A stretch of DNA of 64,000 nucleotides from Rhodocista pekingensis (GTDB lineage Bacteria; Pseudomonadota; Alphaproteobacteria; Azospirillales; Azospirillaceae), in NCBI RefSeq assembly GCF_042665545.1, contig NZ_JBHTCM010000007.1, forward strand, positions 124,001 through 188,000, written 5' to 3'. Made by a program: the position numbers and the translations under genes. Below the pieces are notes generated by a model. It was not told the origin of the DNA. It did not search any database and saw only the letters and a list, made by a program, of their open reading frames with translations. Below are positions 16,993 to 25,364 of this stretch, piece after piece. Position 1 is the stretch's first letter. Each line of letters starts with the position of its first letter.

Positions 16993-17997
16993 TCACCCCC
17001 AGAGCGCCGGCTCCGGGGGCGATACCGTCGCCCCGACGTAGCGCAGGCCGGGGTCGCGGTCGCGTGCCAGCAGCAGCGGCCCGTCCAGGTCCACGTAGCG
17101 CGTGCCCTGCGCCAGCAGCAGGGCCGGCGCCATGGAAAGCGAGGTCGCCACCATGCAGCCGACCATCACCTCCAGCCCGGCAGCCAGGGCGGCGTCACGC
17201 AGGGCCAGCGCCTCGGTCAGGCCGCCGGTCTTGTCCAGCTTGACGTTCACCACCCGGTACTTGCCGCGCAGCCGCTCCAGGCTGTCCAGCCCGTGGACGG
17301 ACTCGTCCGCCCCCAGCGGCACCGGGCTCTCGTAGCCCAGCAGCGCGTCGTCGTCCGCGGCGGGCAGGGGCTGCTCGATCAGCTCCACCCCCAGCCGGTG
17401 GAAGTCGGGCGCGAGGCGGTGCAGCGACTCGGGCGTCCAGCCCTCGTTGGCGTCCACGATCAGGCGCGACGCCGGGGCGTGCGTCCGCACCGCCGCCACC
17501 CGCTCCAGGTCCAGCCCGTCCCCCGCCAGCTTCAGCTTCAGCAGCGGCCGGTCCGCCGCGTCCCGCGCCGCCCGCGCCATGGCGTCGGGCGCGTCGATGG
17601 ACAGGGTGAAGGCGGTCGTGACGGGAGCGGGGGCCGCATCCAGGCCGGCGCGCTGCCAGACCGGCAGGCCGGTCAGCTTCGCCTCCAGGTCCCAGAGCGC
17701 GCAGTCCAGCGCGTTGCGCGCCGCCCCCGGCGGCAGCGCCCGTTGCAGCGCCGCCCGGTCCAGCCCGGCGGCGACGGCGCCGGCCAGCCCTTCCAGCGCC
17801 GCGGCCACGCCCTCCACCGTCTCGCCGTAGCGGGCATAGGGGACGCACTCGCCGCGGCCGGTGACGGCGCCGTCGCTCACCTCCGCCACCACCACCCGCG
17901 CCTCCGTCTTGGCGCCGCGGGCGATGCGGAAGGTGCCGCGGATCGGAAAGCTCTCGCAGCGCACGGTCAGGCGGCGGACCACGTCGGACGACGGCAT
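16993..17997 (-). CDS. L-Ala-D/L-Glu (dipeptide) epimerase
   Basis: A 334-residue enolase-superfamily enzyme of the muconate-lactonising subgroup. It has the KxK acid/base pair at K154/K156 (LLKLKLAGD), metal ligands D182 (VDANEGW), E208 (LIEQPLP) and D231 (GADESV), and Lys 253/256 in VNVKLDKTGG on the opposite face. This set matches L-Ala-D/L-Glu epimerases (YcjG/YkfB type), which recycle murein dipeptides. It epimerises the second residue of dipeptides in the cytoplasm. The start is the ATG with aggaagagaa upstream rather than the longer open frame. Specificity for other dipeptides is possible. Confidence 0.88.
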   Translation of the reverse strand: MPSSDVVRRLTVRCESFPIRGTFRIARGAKTEARVVVAEVSDGAVTGRGECVPYARYGETVEGVAAALEGLAGAVAAGLDRAALQRALPPGAARNALDCALWDLEAKLTGLPVWQRAGLDAAPAPVTTAFTLSIDAPDAMARAARDAADRPLLKLKLAGDGLDLERVAAVRTHAPASRLIVDANEGWTPESLHRLAPDFHRLGVELIEQPLPAADDDALLGYESPVPLGADESVHGLDSLERLRGKYRVVNVKLDKTGGLTEALALRDAALAAGLEVMVGCMVATSLSMAPALLLAQGTRYVDLDGPLLLARDRDPGLRYVGATVSPPEPALWG

Positions 17998-18160
17998 CGG
18001 ATCGGTTCTCTTCCTGGATCGCTCAGCGAAGGCTGGACGGGCGAACGCCCCCAGTCTACGTCCTGCGGCCAGATGCGCCAGGGGGCCGCGCGACGGCATG
18101 GTTGATTGCCGCGGCGCGTCGTCCCACTTCTGGCCTGCGCAAGCGTGATAGGGGGACTGA

Positions 18161-18994
18161 ATGGCGGCGCTCGCAACCGTCTGGCCGGCGGCCCTGGCCG
18201 AGACGAAGCTGGCCTATGCGGCCGTGCTGGCCGATCCCGGCCGGCTGCTGCGGTTCGGCGGCCTGCCGACCGTGCTGGCGCTGGGGCTCTGGGGGTTCCT
18301 GTCGATCGCCCGCCCGATGCCCGAGTCGGAGGACCCGGCCGTCATGGAAGCCTGGATGGCGGCCAATGCCGGGTATGTCCTGCTGGCCATCCTGACCGCG
18401 ATGTGGAGCTATGGCCGGCTGGTGGTGCGCTGGTCGCGCTGGACCGTCACGGGCGACGGGACGGGGGGATTCTTCGATCCCGGCCTGGGCGGGCGGGAGC
18501 TGCGGACGCTGGGCTGGTCGCTGCTGGCCGGGCTGTGCGCCATGCCGACGCTGCTGCTGCTGGTGCTCGTGGGCGATGTCTTCCTCTTCCTCGGCGCCTC
18601 CCTGTTCGGGCTGGCGGGGGAGGAGGCGGCCCTTACCGGGGCCCGGCTCGGGGCGGTGCTCGGCGGGCTGATCGGTCTGCTGCCCGCCTACTACATCACT
18701 GGGCGGCTGCTGCCCGGGGTGGCGCCCGTGGCGCTGGACCTGCCGGCGGCGCTCGGCCCCTCCTGGCGGACGACGAAGGAGGCGGCCCTTACCGCCATGC
18801 TGACGCTGTGGCTGATCGCCCTGCCCGGAGCCATCGTGGGGACGGTGTTGCTCCAGCTCGACCTGGGGCTGGCGCTGAACGTGGTCGGCCCGGTCCTGAG
18901 TTTCCTCGCCTATTCCGCCACCGCCGTCTCCATGGCCCGGCTCTGGCAGGCCGTGGTGGCACCGGCGGCCCCGGTGGCGCCGGAGCGGGACTGA
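18161..18994 (+). CDS. Polytopic membrane protein of unknown function
   Basis: A 277-residue, very hydrophobic protein with about six predicted membrane segments (around residues 33-50, 72-88, 122-150, 165-185, 210-230 and 238-258). The N-terminal part up to WTVTGDGTGGFFDPGLGGRE resembles the arrangement of YIP1-like and similar bacterial families in which an amphipathic segment precedes the membrane domain, but no family can be stated with confidence. It diverges from the dipeptide epimerase gene and converges with the DUF885 gene. Confidence 0.7.
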   Translation: MAALATVWPAALAETKLAYAAVLADPGRLLRFGGLPTVLALGLWGFLSIARPMPESEDPAVMEAWMAANAGYVLLAILTAMWSYGRLVVRWSRWTVTGDGTGGFFDPGLGGRELRTLGWSLLAGLCAMPTLLLLVLVGDVFLFLGASLFGLAGEEAALTGARLGAVLGGLIGLLPAYYITGRLLPGVAPVALDLPAALGPSWRTTKEAALTAMLTLWLIALPGAIVGTVLLQLDLGLALNVVGPVLSFLAYSATAVSMARLWQAVVAPAAPVAPERD

Positions 18995-19036
18995 CCCCGC
19001 TCCGGCATCGCTCCGTCGCCCCGGTTCTGGGGGCCG

Positions 19037-20902
19037 TCAGCCGGCCGTCGCCGCCGTTCCCGCCGTAGCGGCGGGGGCGCGGGTCGCGGCGATCCAGTCG
19101 TCCACCACCCGCTCCAGCACGGTCAGCGGCAGGCCGCCGTTGCCCAGCACCACGTCATGGAAGGCTCGGATGTCGAAGCGGTCGCCCAGCGCCGCCTTCG
19201 CCCTTTCGCGCAGTTCCAGGATCTTCAGCTCGCCCACCTTGTAGGCCAGCGCCTGTCCGGGATCGACGACGTAGCGCTCGACCTCGATGCGGACGCCGTC
19301 CGGCTCCATGCCGGTGACGGAGACCATGTAGTCGATGGCCTGCTCGCGGCTCCAGCGCTTGTGGTGCAGCCCGGTGTCCACCACCAGCCGCGCCGCGCGG
19401 AAGATCTCCGACTGCAACCGCCCCAGATCGCCGTAGGGATCGTCGGCGTAGAGCCCCATCTCCCGCGCCAGCCGCTCGGCATAGAGCGCCCAGCCCTCGG
19501 CATAGGCGTTGAAGGGATAGACGCGGCGGAAGGTGGGCACGCCCTCGATGGTCTGCGCCCAGGCGAGCTGGAAGTGATGGCCCGGCACCGCCTCGTGATA
19601 GGTCAGGGTCGGCAGGCTCCAGCGCGGCCAGCGGTTCATGTCGCCCAGATTGATGTAGAAGATGCCCGGCCGCGTGCCGTCCAGGGCCGGCGGGTTGTAG
19701 TAGCCGCCCGGTGCGGACTTCTCGGCATGCTCCGGCACCCGCCAGACCTCGACCGGCTGCTTCGGCAGCAGGTTGAACCAGTCCGGCGCCTTCTTCATGA
19801 CGGCCTCGGTCAGGCCGCGCACGTCCTTCAGCGCCGCCTCGCGGCCGGCCGCGTCGTTGGCGTAGCGGAAGCGCGGGTCCTCCGACAGCGCCTTCAGCCG
19901 CTCGGCCGCCGTGCCCTCGGTCAGGCCCAGGCCGCGCAGGATGGCGTCCATCTCGGCGGTGATGCGCTCCACCTCCTTCAGCCCCAGCGCGTGGACGGCG
20001 TCGGGGGTCAGGTCGGTGGTGGTCTGGCTGCGCACCATCAGGGCGTAGTATTCCTCGCCCCGCGGCTGGTGCCAGACGCCGGCGTCATGCGTCGCCTTCG
20101 GGGCCAGCTCCTCGCGGAACAGCCGGGCCAGCGCGCGGTAGCCGGGATAGACGCTGCCGTCCACCGCCGCCACGGCCGCGGCCACCAGGGCATCCTTCTC
20201 CGCCGCCGTCAGGTCGGTCAGCTTCTCCAGCTTGGCGGCCAGCCCGCCCACCAGGGGGTTCTCCACCGCCGGATTCGCGGTGAACGCCTCCATCTGCTCG
20301 GCGGTGCGGGCGACGATGAAGTCGGGCGGGATCACGCCCCTTTCCGCCTGGAAGCGGACCCAGTGGGCAAGCTGGTCGAACTTGGGGCCGAAGGCGCGCA
20401 GCCGCTCGATGTAGCGTTCGGCGCTGCGCCGGTCGATGACGCGGTGCTGCGCCTCCATGAACTGCGGCAGGCTGACCGGCGCGCCGGAGAGCTGGTTGAC
20501 GGGATAGAGCCCGCCCGGCGTCATCCAGTCGAACGCCTGCTGCGCCGCCAGATCGCCGTAGAACGACTCCATCACCGCGCGGGTCAGCACCTGCTGGCCG
20601 ACCAGTTCCTCCGGCGCGTAGCTGCGGATCTGCTCCAGGTAGCGGCGCAGGTCGGCCTTGGACTCCTCGAACCGCTCCGGCGAGAGGTCGGTCAGCCGGC
20701 CGGAATGGAAGTCCAGCCAGGTGTTGTCCACCAGCCCCAGGAAGGTCAGCGTCTCCGGGTCGTCCAGGACCTGGTAGATGGTCTGGCGCTCGACCATCCA
20801 GTCGATGTCCGGCGGCTTGCCCCAGCCCACGACATAGACCGCCGCCCCCGCGGCGATCCCCAGCACCGCCGCCGTACCCAGCAGGAATCCCTTGACGCTC
20901 AT
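19037..20902 (-). CDS. DUF885 family putative zinc peptidase
   Basis: The 621-residue product begins with a single membrane anchor or uncleaved signal (residues 4-26) and continues as a DUF885 domain over nearly its whole length. The metalloprotease-like motif HEAVPGHHFQ is at about residue 435, and the surrounding TLTYHEAVPG and YAEGWALYAERL blocks are family hallmarks. DUF885 proteins are distant relatives of M3/M32 zinc carboxypeptidases and are probably periplasmic here. The fold suggests peptide hydrolysis, but the substrate is unknown. The tail is Ala/Thr-rich. Confidence 0.88.
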   Translation of the reverse strand: MSVKGFLLGTAAVLGIAAGAAVYVVGWGKPPDIDWMVERQTIYQVLDDPETLTFLGLVDNTWLDFHSGRLTDLSPERFEESKADLRRYLEQIRSYAPEELVGQQVLTRAVMESFYGDLAAQQAFDWMTPGGLYPVNQLSGAPVSLPQFMEAQHRVIDRRSAERYIERLRAFGPKFDQLAHWVRFQAERGVIPPDFIVARTAEQMEAFTANPAVENPLVGGLAAKLEKLTDLTAAEKDALVAAAVAAVDGSVYPGYRALARLFREELAPKATHDAGVWHQPRGEEYYALMVRSQTTTDLTPDAVHALGLKEVERITAEMDAILRGLGLTEGTAAERLKALSEDPRFRYANDAAGREAALKDVRGLTEAVMKKAPDWFNLLPKQPVEVWRVPEHAEKSAPGGYYNPPALDGTRPGIFYINLGDMNRWPRWSLPTLTYHEAVPGHHFQLAWAQTIEGVPTFRRVYPFNAYAEGWALYAERLAREMGLYADDPYGDLGRLQSEIFRAARLVVDTGLHHKRWSREQAIDYMVSVTGMEPDGVRIEVERYVVDPGQALAYKVGELKILELRERAKAALGDRFDIRAFHDVVLGNGGLPLTVLERVVDDWIAATRAPAATAGTAATAG

Positions 20903-21045
20903 GTGCCCCTGTCCGTCGTTGCGCGCCGGTGGCTCCGGCGCATTTGCGGCACTGTCGCGCGGCGGCCGATGCCCGGCAAGGGCCGCTTCGTCACGCCCGC
21001 CAGGACCGGAAGGGCGGCCGGGAAGGCGCGGACCGGGACGGGGGA

Positions 21046-22392
21046 TCAGCCGGGTTGGCGCAGGGTCAGCGTCTGGCAGGGGCGCGGCTGGTCCAGCCGG
21101 GTCACGGCGCCATCGGGCCAGCGCACCTCCAGCCGCTCCACCCGCGTCGCGTCGCCCAGGCCGAAATGCGCCACCGGCTCGCGCTGGCAGAAGGTGCCGC
21201 CGCCGTCGATGACGCGGATCTGCGTGCGCCCCGCCGCCGTCAGCCGCACCAGCGCCCCGCGGGCAGGAGCCCCCATGCGGGTCAGGGGGCGCACCCGCAG
21301 CCAGTGGTGGCCGCGCGGTTCGGCCAGGAACAGGCTCAGCGGGTGCGGTGCCGCCCCGCCGGGCCCCAGCAGCAGCTCAAGCTGCCCGTCCCCGTCCAGG
21401 TCGGCCACGACGGCGGCGGTGCCGTGCGGGGCCGCGGCGTCGCCCGGGTCGATCCGGGTCCAGCGCTCGTCGCGCCAGGCGAACAGGCGGTTCGGCCCGC
21501 CCTGGAGGGTGACCAGCAGCTCCTCGTGGCCGTCATTATCGAAGTCGGCGGCGATCACCGTCCGCGCCCGGCCGGGCTCGGCCAGCTCCGGCGGGGCGAT
21601 GTCGGCGAAGCCGCCGCCGGCGCGGCGCTGGAACAGCCGGTGCGGCCCGTCCCCGTTCGCCACCACCAGATCCAGCAGCCCGTCGCCGTCGCTGTCCAGC
21701 AGGGCCGCGGCGCGGGCGGCGAAGCCCGGATCGGCCACGCCGTGGCTGCCGCCGATCTCCTCGAAGCCGCCGTCGCCCAGGTTGCGGAACAGCAGGTTCG
21801 GCCCCGTCCCGCCGACGACCACGTCCGGCGCCTCGCCGAACAGGGGGGCGGCCAGCAGGCAGGTCGCGGTCACCGGCACGTCCAGCCCGGCCTCTTCCGC
21901 CATGTCGTGCAGCCGGCCGCGCCGGTCCAGCTCGAAGAGCCGCAGCGCCCCCTCGCGCCCCGCCACCAGCACGCCGTAGCGGCCCTCGCCGGTGCGGTCC
22001 AGCACGGCCAGGGCGCGGCCGCCGTGACGGTTGGCGGCGCCGAGATTCTCCGGCAGGGCGCAGAGATCGATCCAGCGGCTGCCGAACCAGGCGAACAGCC
22101 GGTCCGCCGCCGGTGCCGCGCCGGAAGCCGGCTCGCCGTTCAGGACATAGACCTCCTCCCGACCGTCGCCGTCCAGGTCGGCGCAGGCGATGGCGACGGC
22201 GCGGCGCTCGGGGTCGGCCAGGACGGGATCGGCCATGTCCGCCAGCCCCTGTCCGTTCCATTTCAGCACCCGGTTCGGCTGGCCGGCCACCAGGATCTCG
22301 TCCCGCCCGTCGCCGTCCACATCGGCCACCGCCAGACCCTGGGCATGGCCGGCGGGGTTGCGGGCGATCAGGTTCGAGCAGGCGATGAACAT
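21046..22392 (-). CDS. FG-GAP/VCBS repeat protein with C-terminal ASPIC/UnbV domain
   Basis: A 448-residue beta-propeller protein. Five calcium-binding FG-GAP repeats are visible as variants of Asp-x-Asp-x-Asp-Gly (ADVDGDGRDE, ADLDGDGREE, LDSDGDGLLD, ADFDNDGHEE, ADLDGDGQLE). The last about 90 residues form an ASPIC/UnbV domain (HHWLRVRPL, GALVRLTAAG, QREPVAHFGLGDATRVERL, EVRWPDGA). These proteins are usually exported, but here no signal peptide precedes the first repeat (start FIACSNLIARN), so it may be cytoplasmic or exported by another route. The start is the ATG preceded by ggagg. Confidence 0.88.
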   Translation of the reverse strand: MFIACSNLIARNPAGHAQGLAVADVDGDGRDEILVAGQPNRVLKWNGQGLADMADPVLADPERRAVAIACADLDGDGREEVYVLNGEPASGAAPAADRLFAWFGSRWIDLCALPENLGAANRHGGRALAVLDRTGEGRYGVLVAGREGALRLFELDRRGRLHDMAEEAGLDVPVTATCLLAAPLFGEAPDVVVGGTGPNLLFRNLGDGGFEEIGGSHGVADPGFAARAAALLDSDGDGLLDLVVANGDGPHRLFQRRAGGGFADIAPPELAEPGRARTVIAADFDNDGHEELLVTLQGGPNRLFAWRDERWTRIDPGDAAAPHGTAAVVADLDGDGQLELLLGPGGAAPHPLSLFLAEPRGHHWLRVRPLTRMGAPARGALVRLTAAGRTQIRVIDGGGTFCQREPVAHFGLGDATRVERLEVRWPDGAVTRLDQPRPCQTLTLRQPG

Positions 22393-22506
22393 CCGGACCT
22401 CCGGACCGCGGAAATGCCTGATTCGATACACCCCGCGGCGGCGTCCCGGCAAGACACCGGACCGCCCGCGGCCGGGCACGGAGGGAGCGGCGCGGAAGAG
22501 GGGCGC

Positions 22507-22943
22507 TCAGCGGCGCACGGCGGTGCTCTTCTTCTGCCGGGCCAGTTCCAGGAACGCGGCCTTGATCCGCGCGAACAGGCCCGGCGGGATGAACCCGTAG
22601 GCGAATGTCTCACCTTTGCCCGGGGCCGGCGCAAGCCCCCCCCGTTGGGCCATTCGTCGATGTTATGCTCCGACACGATCACCCAGCTCGGTGCGTCATC
22701 AAGGCCGAGCGCCTGCTTGACCTTCGCCGGGATTTCGACACCGACCGTATCGCCCATGGGCGGTGTATGCGTGATCGGCAGCAGGACAACGTAACGCGGT
22801 TGCGTGGCACTGTCGCTGGCGGCCAGCAGACAGGCCGGACGGTCCTTGCCCTGGTCCTGCCCGCGGGCGGCTTCGTGCGTCCAGAGATAGTCATAGCGGA
22901 CGACCAGACCGGGCCGGGGGTCGGTGAGCCGCACCGAAGGCAC
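22507..22943 (-). pseudogene. PemK/MazF-like toxin gene, frameshifted in a run of eight identical bases
   Basis: The first about 100 codons read as a PemK-like growth inhibitor (RPGLVVRYDYLWTHEA, RPACLLAAS, YVVLLPITHTPP, VSEHNIDEWPN). At an 8-base C run (G run in the gene's strand, 22636-22643) the frame is lost. One base more (or two fewer) restores LAPAPGKGETFAYGFIPPGL and then a 24-residue C-terminus ending KKSTAVRR and a stop. As it stands, translation runs on in a wrong frame. The GTG start is one base after the stop of the antitoxin gene. It could be a true decay, a phase-variable locus or a sequencing error. Confidence 0.75.
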
Positions 22944-22944
22944 C

Positions 22945-23199
22945 CTACTTCAGCAGATCATCCAGATGTCGGTGTTCGGGGTCCATCTCGGCCCGCTCAA
23001 CCGCGGCCTGGACGATGTCGGCGGCATCGGCGGTCCTGTGCGTCCGCTGCGCGGCGGCCTTCAGCCAGTCATAGTGCTCGGCCGTCATCAGCACATATTC
23101 GCGGCGTCCGTGCCGGGTGATCTCCACCGGTTCGCGCCGTGCTTCGTGTTGGAACTGGCCGATATTGCGCTGGAATTCGAGGACGCCGACGGTGGGCAT
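22945..23199 (-). CDS. Phd/YefM-type antitoxin
   Basis: An 84-residue protein with the Phd/YefM fold: an N-terminal strand-helix-strand DNA-binding part (VGVLEFQRNIGQF, PVEITRHGRREYVLMTAEHY) and a C-terminal helical toxin-neutralising tail (residues 55-84). It is followed one base later by the PemK-like toxin gene on the same strand, the standard antitoxin-first order. It is expected to repress its own promoter, which would lie in the 258 bases before nrdA. Confidence 0.85.
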   Translation of the reverse strand: MPTVGVLEFQRNIGQFQHEARREPVEITRHGRREYVLMTAEHYDWLKAAAQRTHRTADAADIVQAAVERAEMDPEHRHLDDLLK

Positions 23200-23353
23200 G
23201 GCTGGAATCCCGATGCTGGAGGGTTGCCTCAGTCCCCCGGATGATCCGTGTTCTGGCCGTGGCGATCAACCATCGACTCCGGGGCGGGCATGGTCCGACC
23301 GGACGGGCCGCCCCGCCCCGGGGCCAACGACCAGTTTTCCCTTGGCAGGGGTG

Positions 23354-23394
23354 CGACATCTGGTACGATGTCCGCTTGCCGCCGCTAGATGTGG
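23354..23394 (+). promoter_or_regulatory. Two NrdR-box-like sites upstream of nrdA
   Basis: cgacatctgg (23354-23363) and ctagatgtgg (23385-23394) both keep the C-x-A-x-A-T-x-T-x-G skeleton of the NrdR box, and their centres are exactly 31 bases apart. The expected spacing for paired NrdR sites is 31-32 bases. NrdR represses ribonucleotide reductase genes when dATP is high. Confidence 0.55.
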
Positions 23395-23408
23395 TGGCGA
23401 AGCCCGGC

Positions 23409-23444
23409 TTATCCACAGACCGGGCATACCGGGGCTGGGGATAA
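23409..23444 (+). promoter_or_regulatory. DnaA-box pair in front of nrdA
   Basis: A perfect DnaA box TTATCCACA is at 23409-23417, and an inverted copy with one mismatch (TTATCCCCA on the minus strand) is at 23436-23444. They lie 14-49 bases before the nrdA start. DnaA is known to regulate nrdAB in E. coli through such boxes. Confidence 0.6.
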
Positions 23445-23457
23445 CGGGGACAGAGTC

Positions 23458-25323
23458 ATGCGCGACGGCGACATCGGGGACGTGCGGCAGCAGGGAACGC
23501 CGGAAACGGGCGGTCTTTTCGCCCGGGTGCAGATGACCAAGCACCCGGCCGTGCTTGTGGATCATTCCCGGGACAACCTGTTGACGGCGTTCGGCAAGGC
23601 CACGCTGGACGACCGCTACCTGCTGCCGGGCGAGTCCTACCAGGACCTGTTCGCCCGCGTCGCCAGCTACTACGCCGACGACACGGCGCACGCCCAGCGC
23701 CTCTACGACTATATCTCGCGCCTCTGGTTCATGCCGGCGACGCCGGTGCTGTCCAACGGCGGCACCGACCGCGGCCTGCCGATCTCCTGCTTCCTGAACG
23801 AGGCGTCGGACAGCCTGGAAGGCATCGTCGGCCTCTGGAACGAGAATGTCTGGCTGGCTGCCAAGGGCGGCGGCATCGGCAGCTACTGGGGCAACCTGCG
23901 CTCCATCGGGGAGCGGGTGAAGGGCAACGGCAAGACCTCGGGCGTCATCCCCTTCATCCGGGTGATGGACAGCCTGACGCTGGCCATCTCCCAGGGCTCC
24001 CTGCGCCGCGGCTCGGCCGCCTGCTACCTGCCGGTCTGGCACCCGGAGATCGAGGAGTTCGTGGAGATGCGCCGCCCCACCGGCGGCGACCCGAACCGCA
24101 AGGCGCTGAACCTGCACCATGGCGTGGTCATCCCCGACGCCTTCATGCGCGCGGTGGAGGCGGACGAGGACTGGAAGCTGGTCAGCCCGAAGGACGGTGC
24201 GACCCTGCGCGTCGTCTCTGCCCGCCAGCTCTGGATCCGCATCCTGACGGCGCGGGTGGAGACGGGCGAGCCCTATCTGCTGTTCATCGACCATGTGAAC
24301 CGCGCCATCCCGGAGCACCACAAGCTGGCCGGGCTGACGGTGAAGATGTCGAACCTCTGCGCGGAGATCACGCTGCCCACGGGGCTCGACCCCTGGGGCC
24401 AGCAGCGCACGGCCGTCTGCTGCCTGTCGTCCTTGAACCTGGAGACGTTCCTGGAGTGGCAGGACCACCCGACCTTCATCGAGGACACGCTGCGCTTCCT
24501 CGACAACGTGCTGACCGACTTCATCGCCAAGGCGCCGGACGAGATGGCGCGGGCGAAGTACGCGGCCATGCGCGAACGCTCGGTCGGGCTCGGCGTCATG
24601 GGCTTCCACAGCTTCCTGCAAGGCCAGGGCGTGCCGATCGAAGGCGTGATGGCGAAGGTGTGGAACAAGCGCATCTTCGCCCACATCAAGCGCCAGGCCG
24701 ATGCCGCCAGCCTCGCGCTGGGGGCGGAGCGCGGCCCCTGCCCGGACGCCGCGGAGTATGGCGGCAAGGAGCGCTTCTCCAACAAGATCGCCATCGCGCC
24801 GACGGCCAGCATCTCCATCATCTGCGGCGGCGCCAGCCCCGGCATCGAGCCGATCGCGGCCAACGCCTACACGCACAAGACCCTGTCGGGGAGCTGGTCG
24901 GTCCGCAACAAGTACCTGGAGGCGGTGCTGGAACAGCACGGCCGCAACGACGAGGACACCTGGTCGTCTATCACCCTGAACGGCGGCTCGGTGCAGCACC
25001 TGGACTTCCTGTCCCAGGACGAGAAGGACCTGTTCAAGACCGCCTTCGAGATCGACCAGCGCTGGCTGATCGAGCACGCCGCCGACCGTACGCCGTTCAT
25101 CTGCCAGTCGCAGTCGCTGAACGTCTTCCTGCCGGCGGACGTGCACAAGCGCGACCTGCACCAGATCCATTTCCAGGCCTGGAAGAAGGGCGTTAAGAGC
25201 CTCTACTACCTGCGCTCGCTCTCCGTGCAGCGTGCCGAAAGCGAATCCCGCCCGGCCGCCGCCGCGAAGCCCGAGACGCCGCTGGAACCGGCGAAGTACG
25301 AGGAATGCCTCGCCTGCCAGTGA
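23458..25323 (+). CDS. nrdA: Ribonucleoside-diphosphate reductase, alpha subunit (class I)
   Basis: A 621-residue catalytic subunit that reduces NDPs to dNDPs. Active-site cysteines are C111 (LPISCF), the C301-A-E303 radical site (MSNLCAEITLP) and the C-terminal pair C617/C620 (ECLACQ). The phosphate-binding and dimer motifs SQGSLRRGSAACYLPVWH and NKIAIAPTASIS are present. The protein lacks the roughly 90-residue N-terminal ATP-cone, so it is a short NrdA and dATP inhibition by that route is not possible. The ATG in cagagtcatg was chosen; a second Met at residue 26 (MTKHPAVLVDHSRDN) is an alternative start. Partner nrdB lies 5.5 kb away. Confidence 0.95.
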   Translation: MRDGDIGDVRQQGTPETGGLFARVQMTKHPAVLVDHSRDNLLTAFGKATLDDRYLLPGESYQDLFARVASYYADDTAHAQRLYDYISRLWFMPATPVLSNGGTDRGLPISCFLNEASDSLEGIVGLWNENVWLAAKGGGIGSYWGNLRSIGERVKGNGKTSGVIPFIRVMDSLTLAISQGSLRRGSAACYLPVWHPEIEEFVEMRRPTGGDPNRKALNLHHGVVIPDAFMRAVEADEDWKLVSPKDGATLRVVSARQLWIRILTARVETGEPYLLFIDHVNRAIPEHHKLAGLTVKMSNLCAEITLPTGLDPWGQQRTAVCCLSSLNLETFLEWQDHPTFIEDTLRFLDNVLTDFIAKAPDEMARAKYAAMRERSVGLGVMGFHSFLQGQGVPIEGVMAKVWNKRIFAHIKRQADAASLALGAERGPCPDAAEYGGKERFSNKIAIAPTASISIICGGASPGIEPIAANAYTHKTLSGSWSVRNKYLEAVLEQHGRNDEDTWSSITLNGGSVQHLDFLSQDEKDLFKTAFEIDQRWLIEHAADRTPFICQSQSLNVFLPADVHKRDLHQIHFQAWKKGVKSLYYLRSLSVQRAESESRPAAAAKPETPLEPAKYEECLACQ

Positions 25324-25364
25324 GGGGCGGGGGCGGCTGACCCGCCGCCCCTGCTCTCCGCCCC

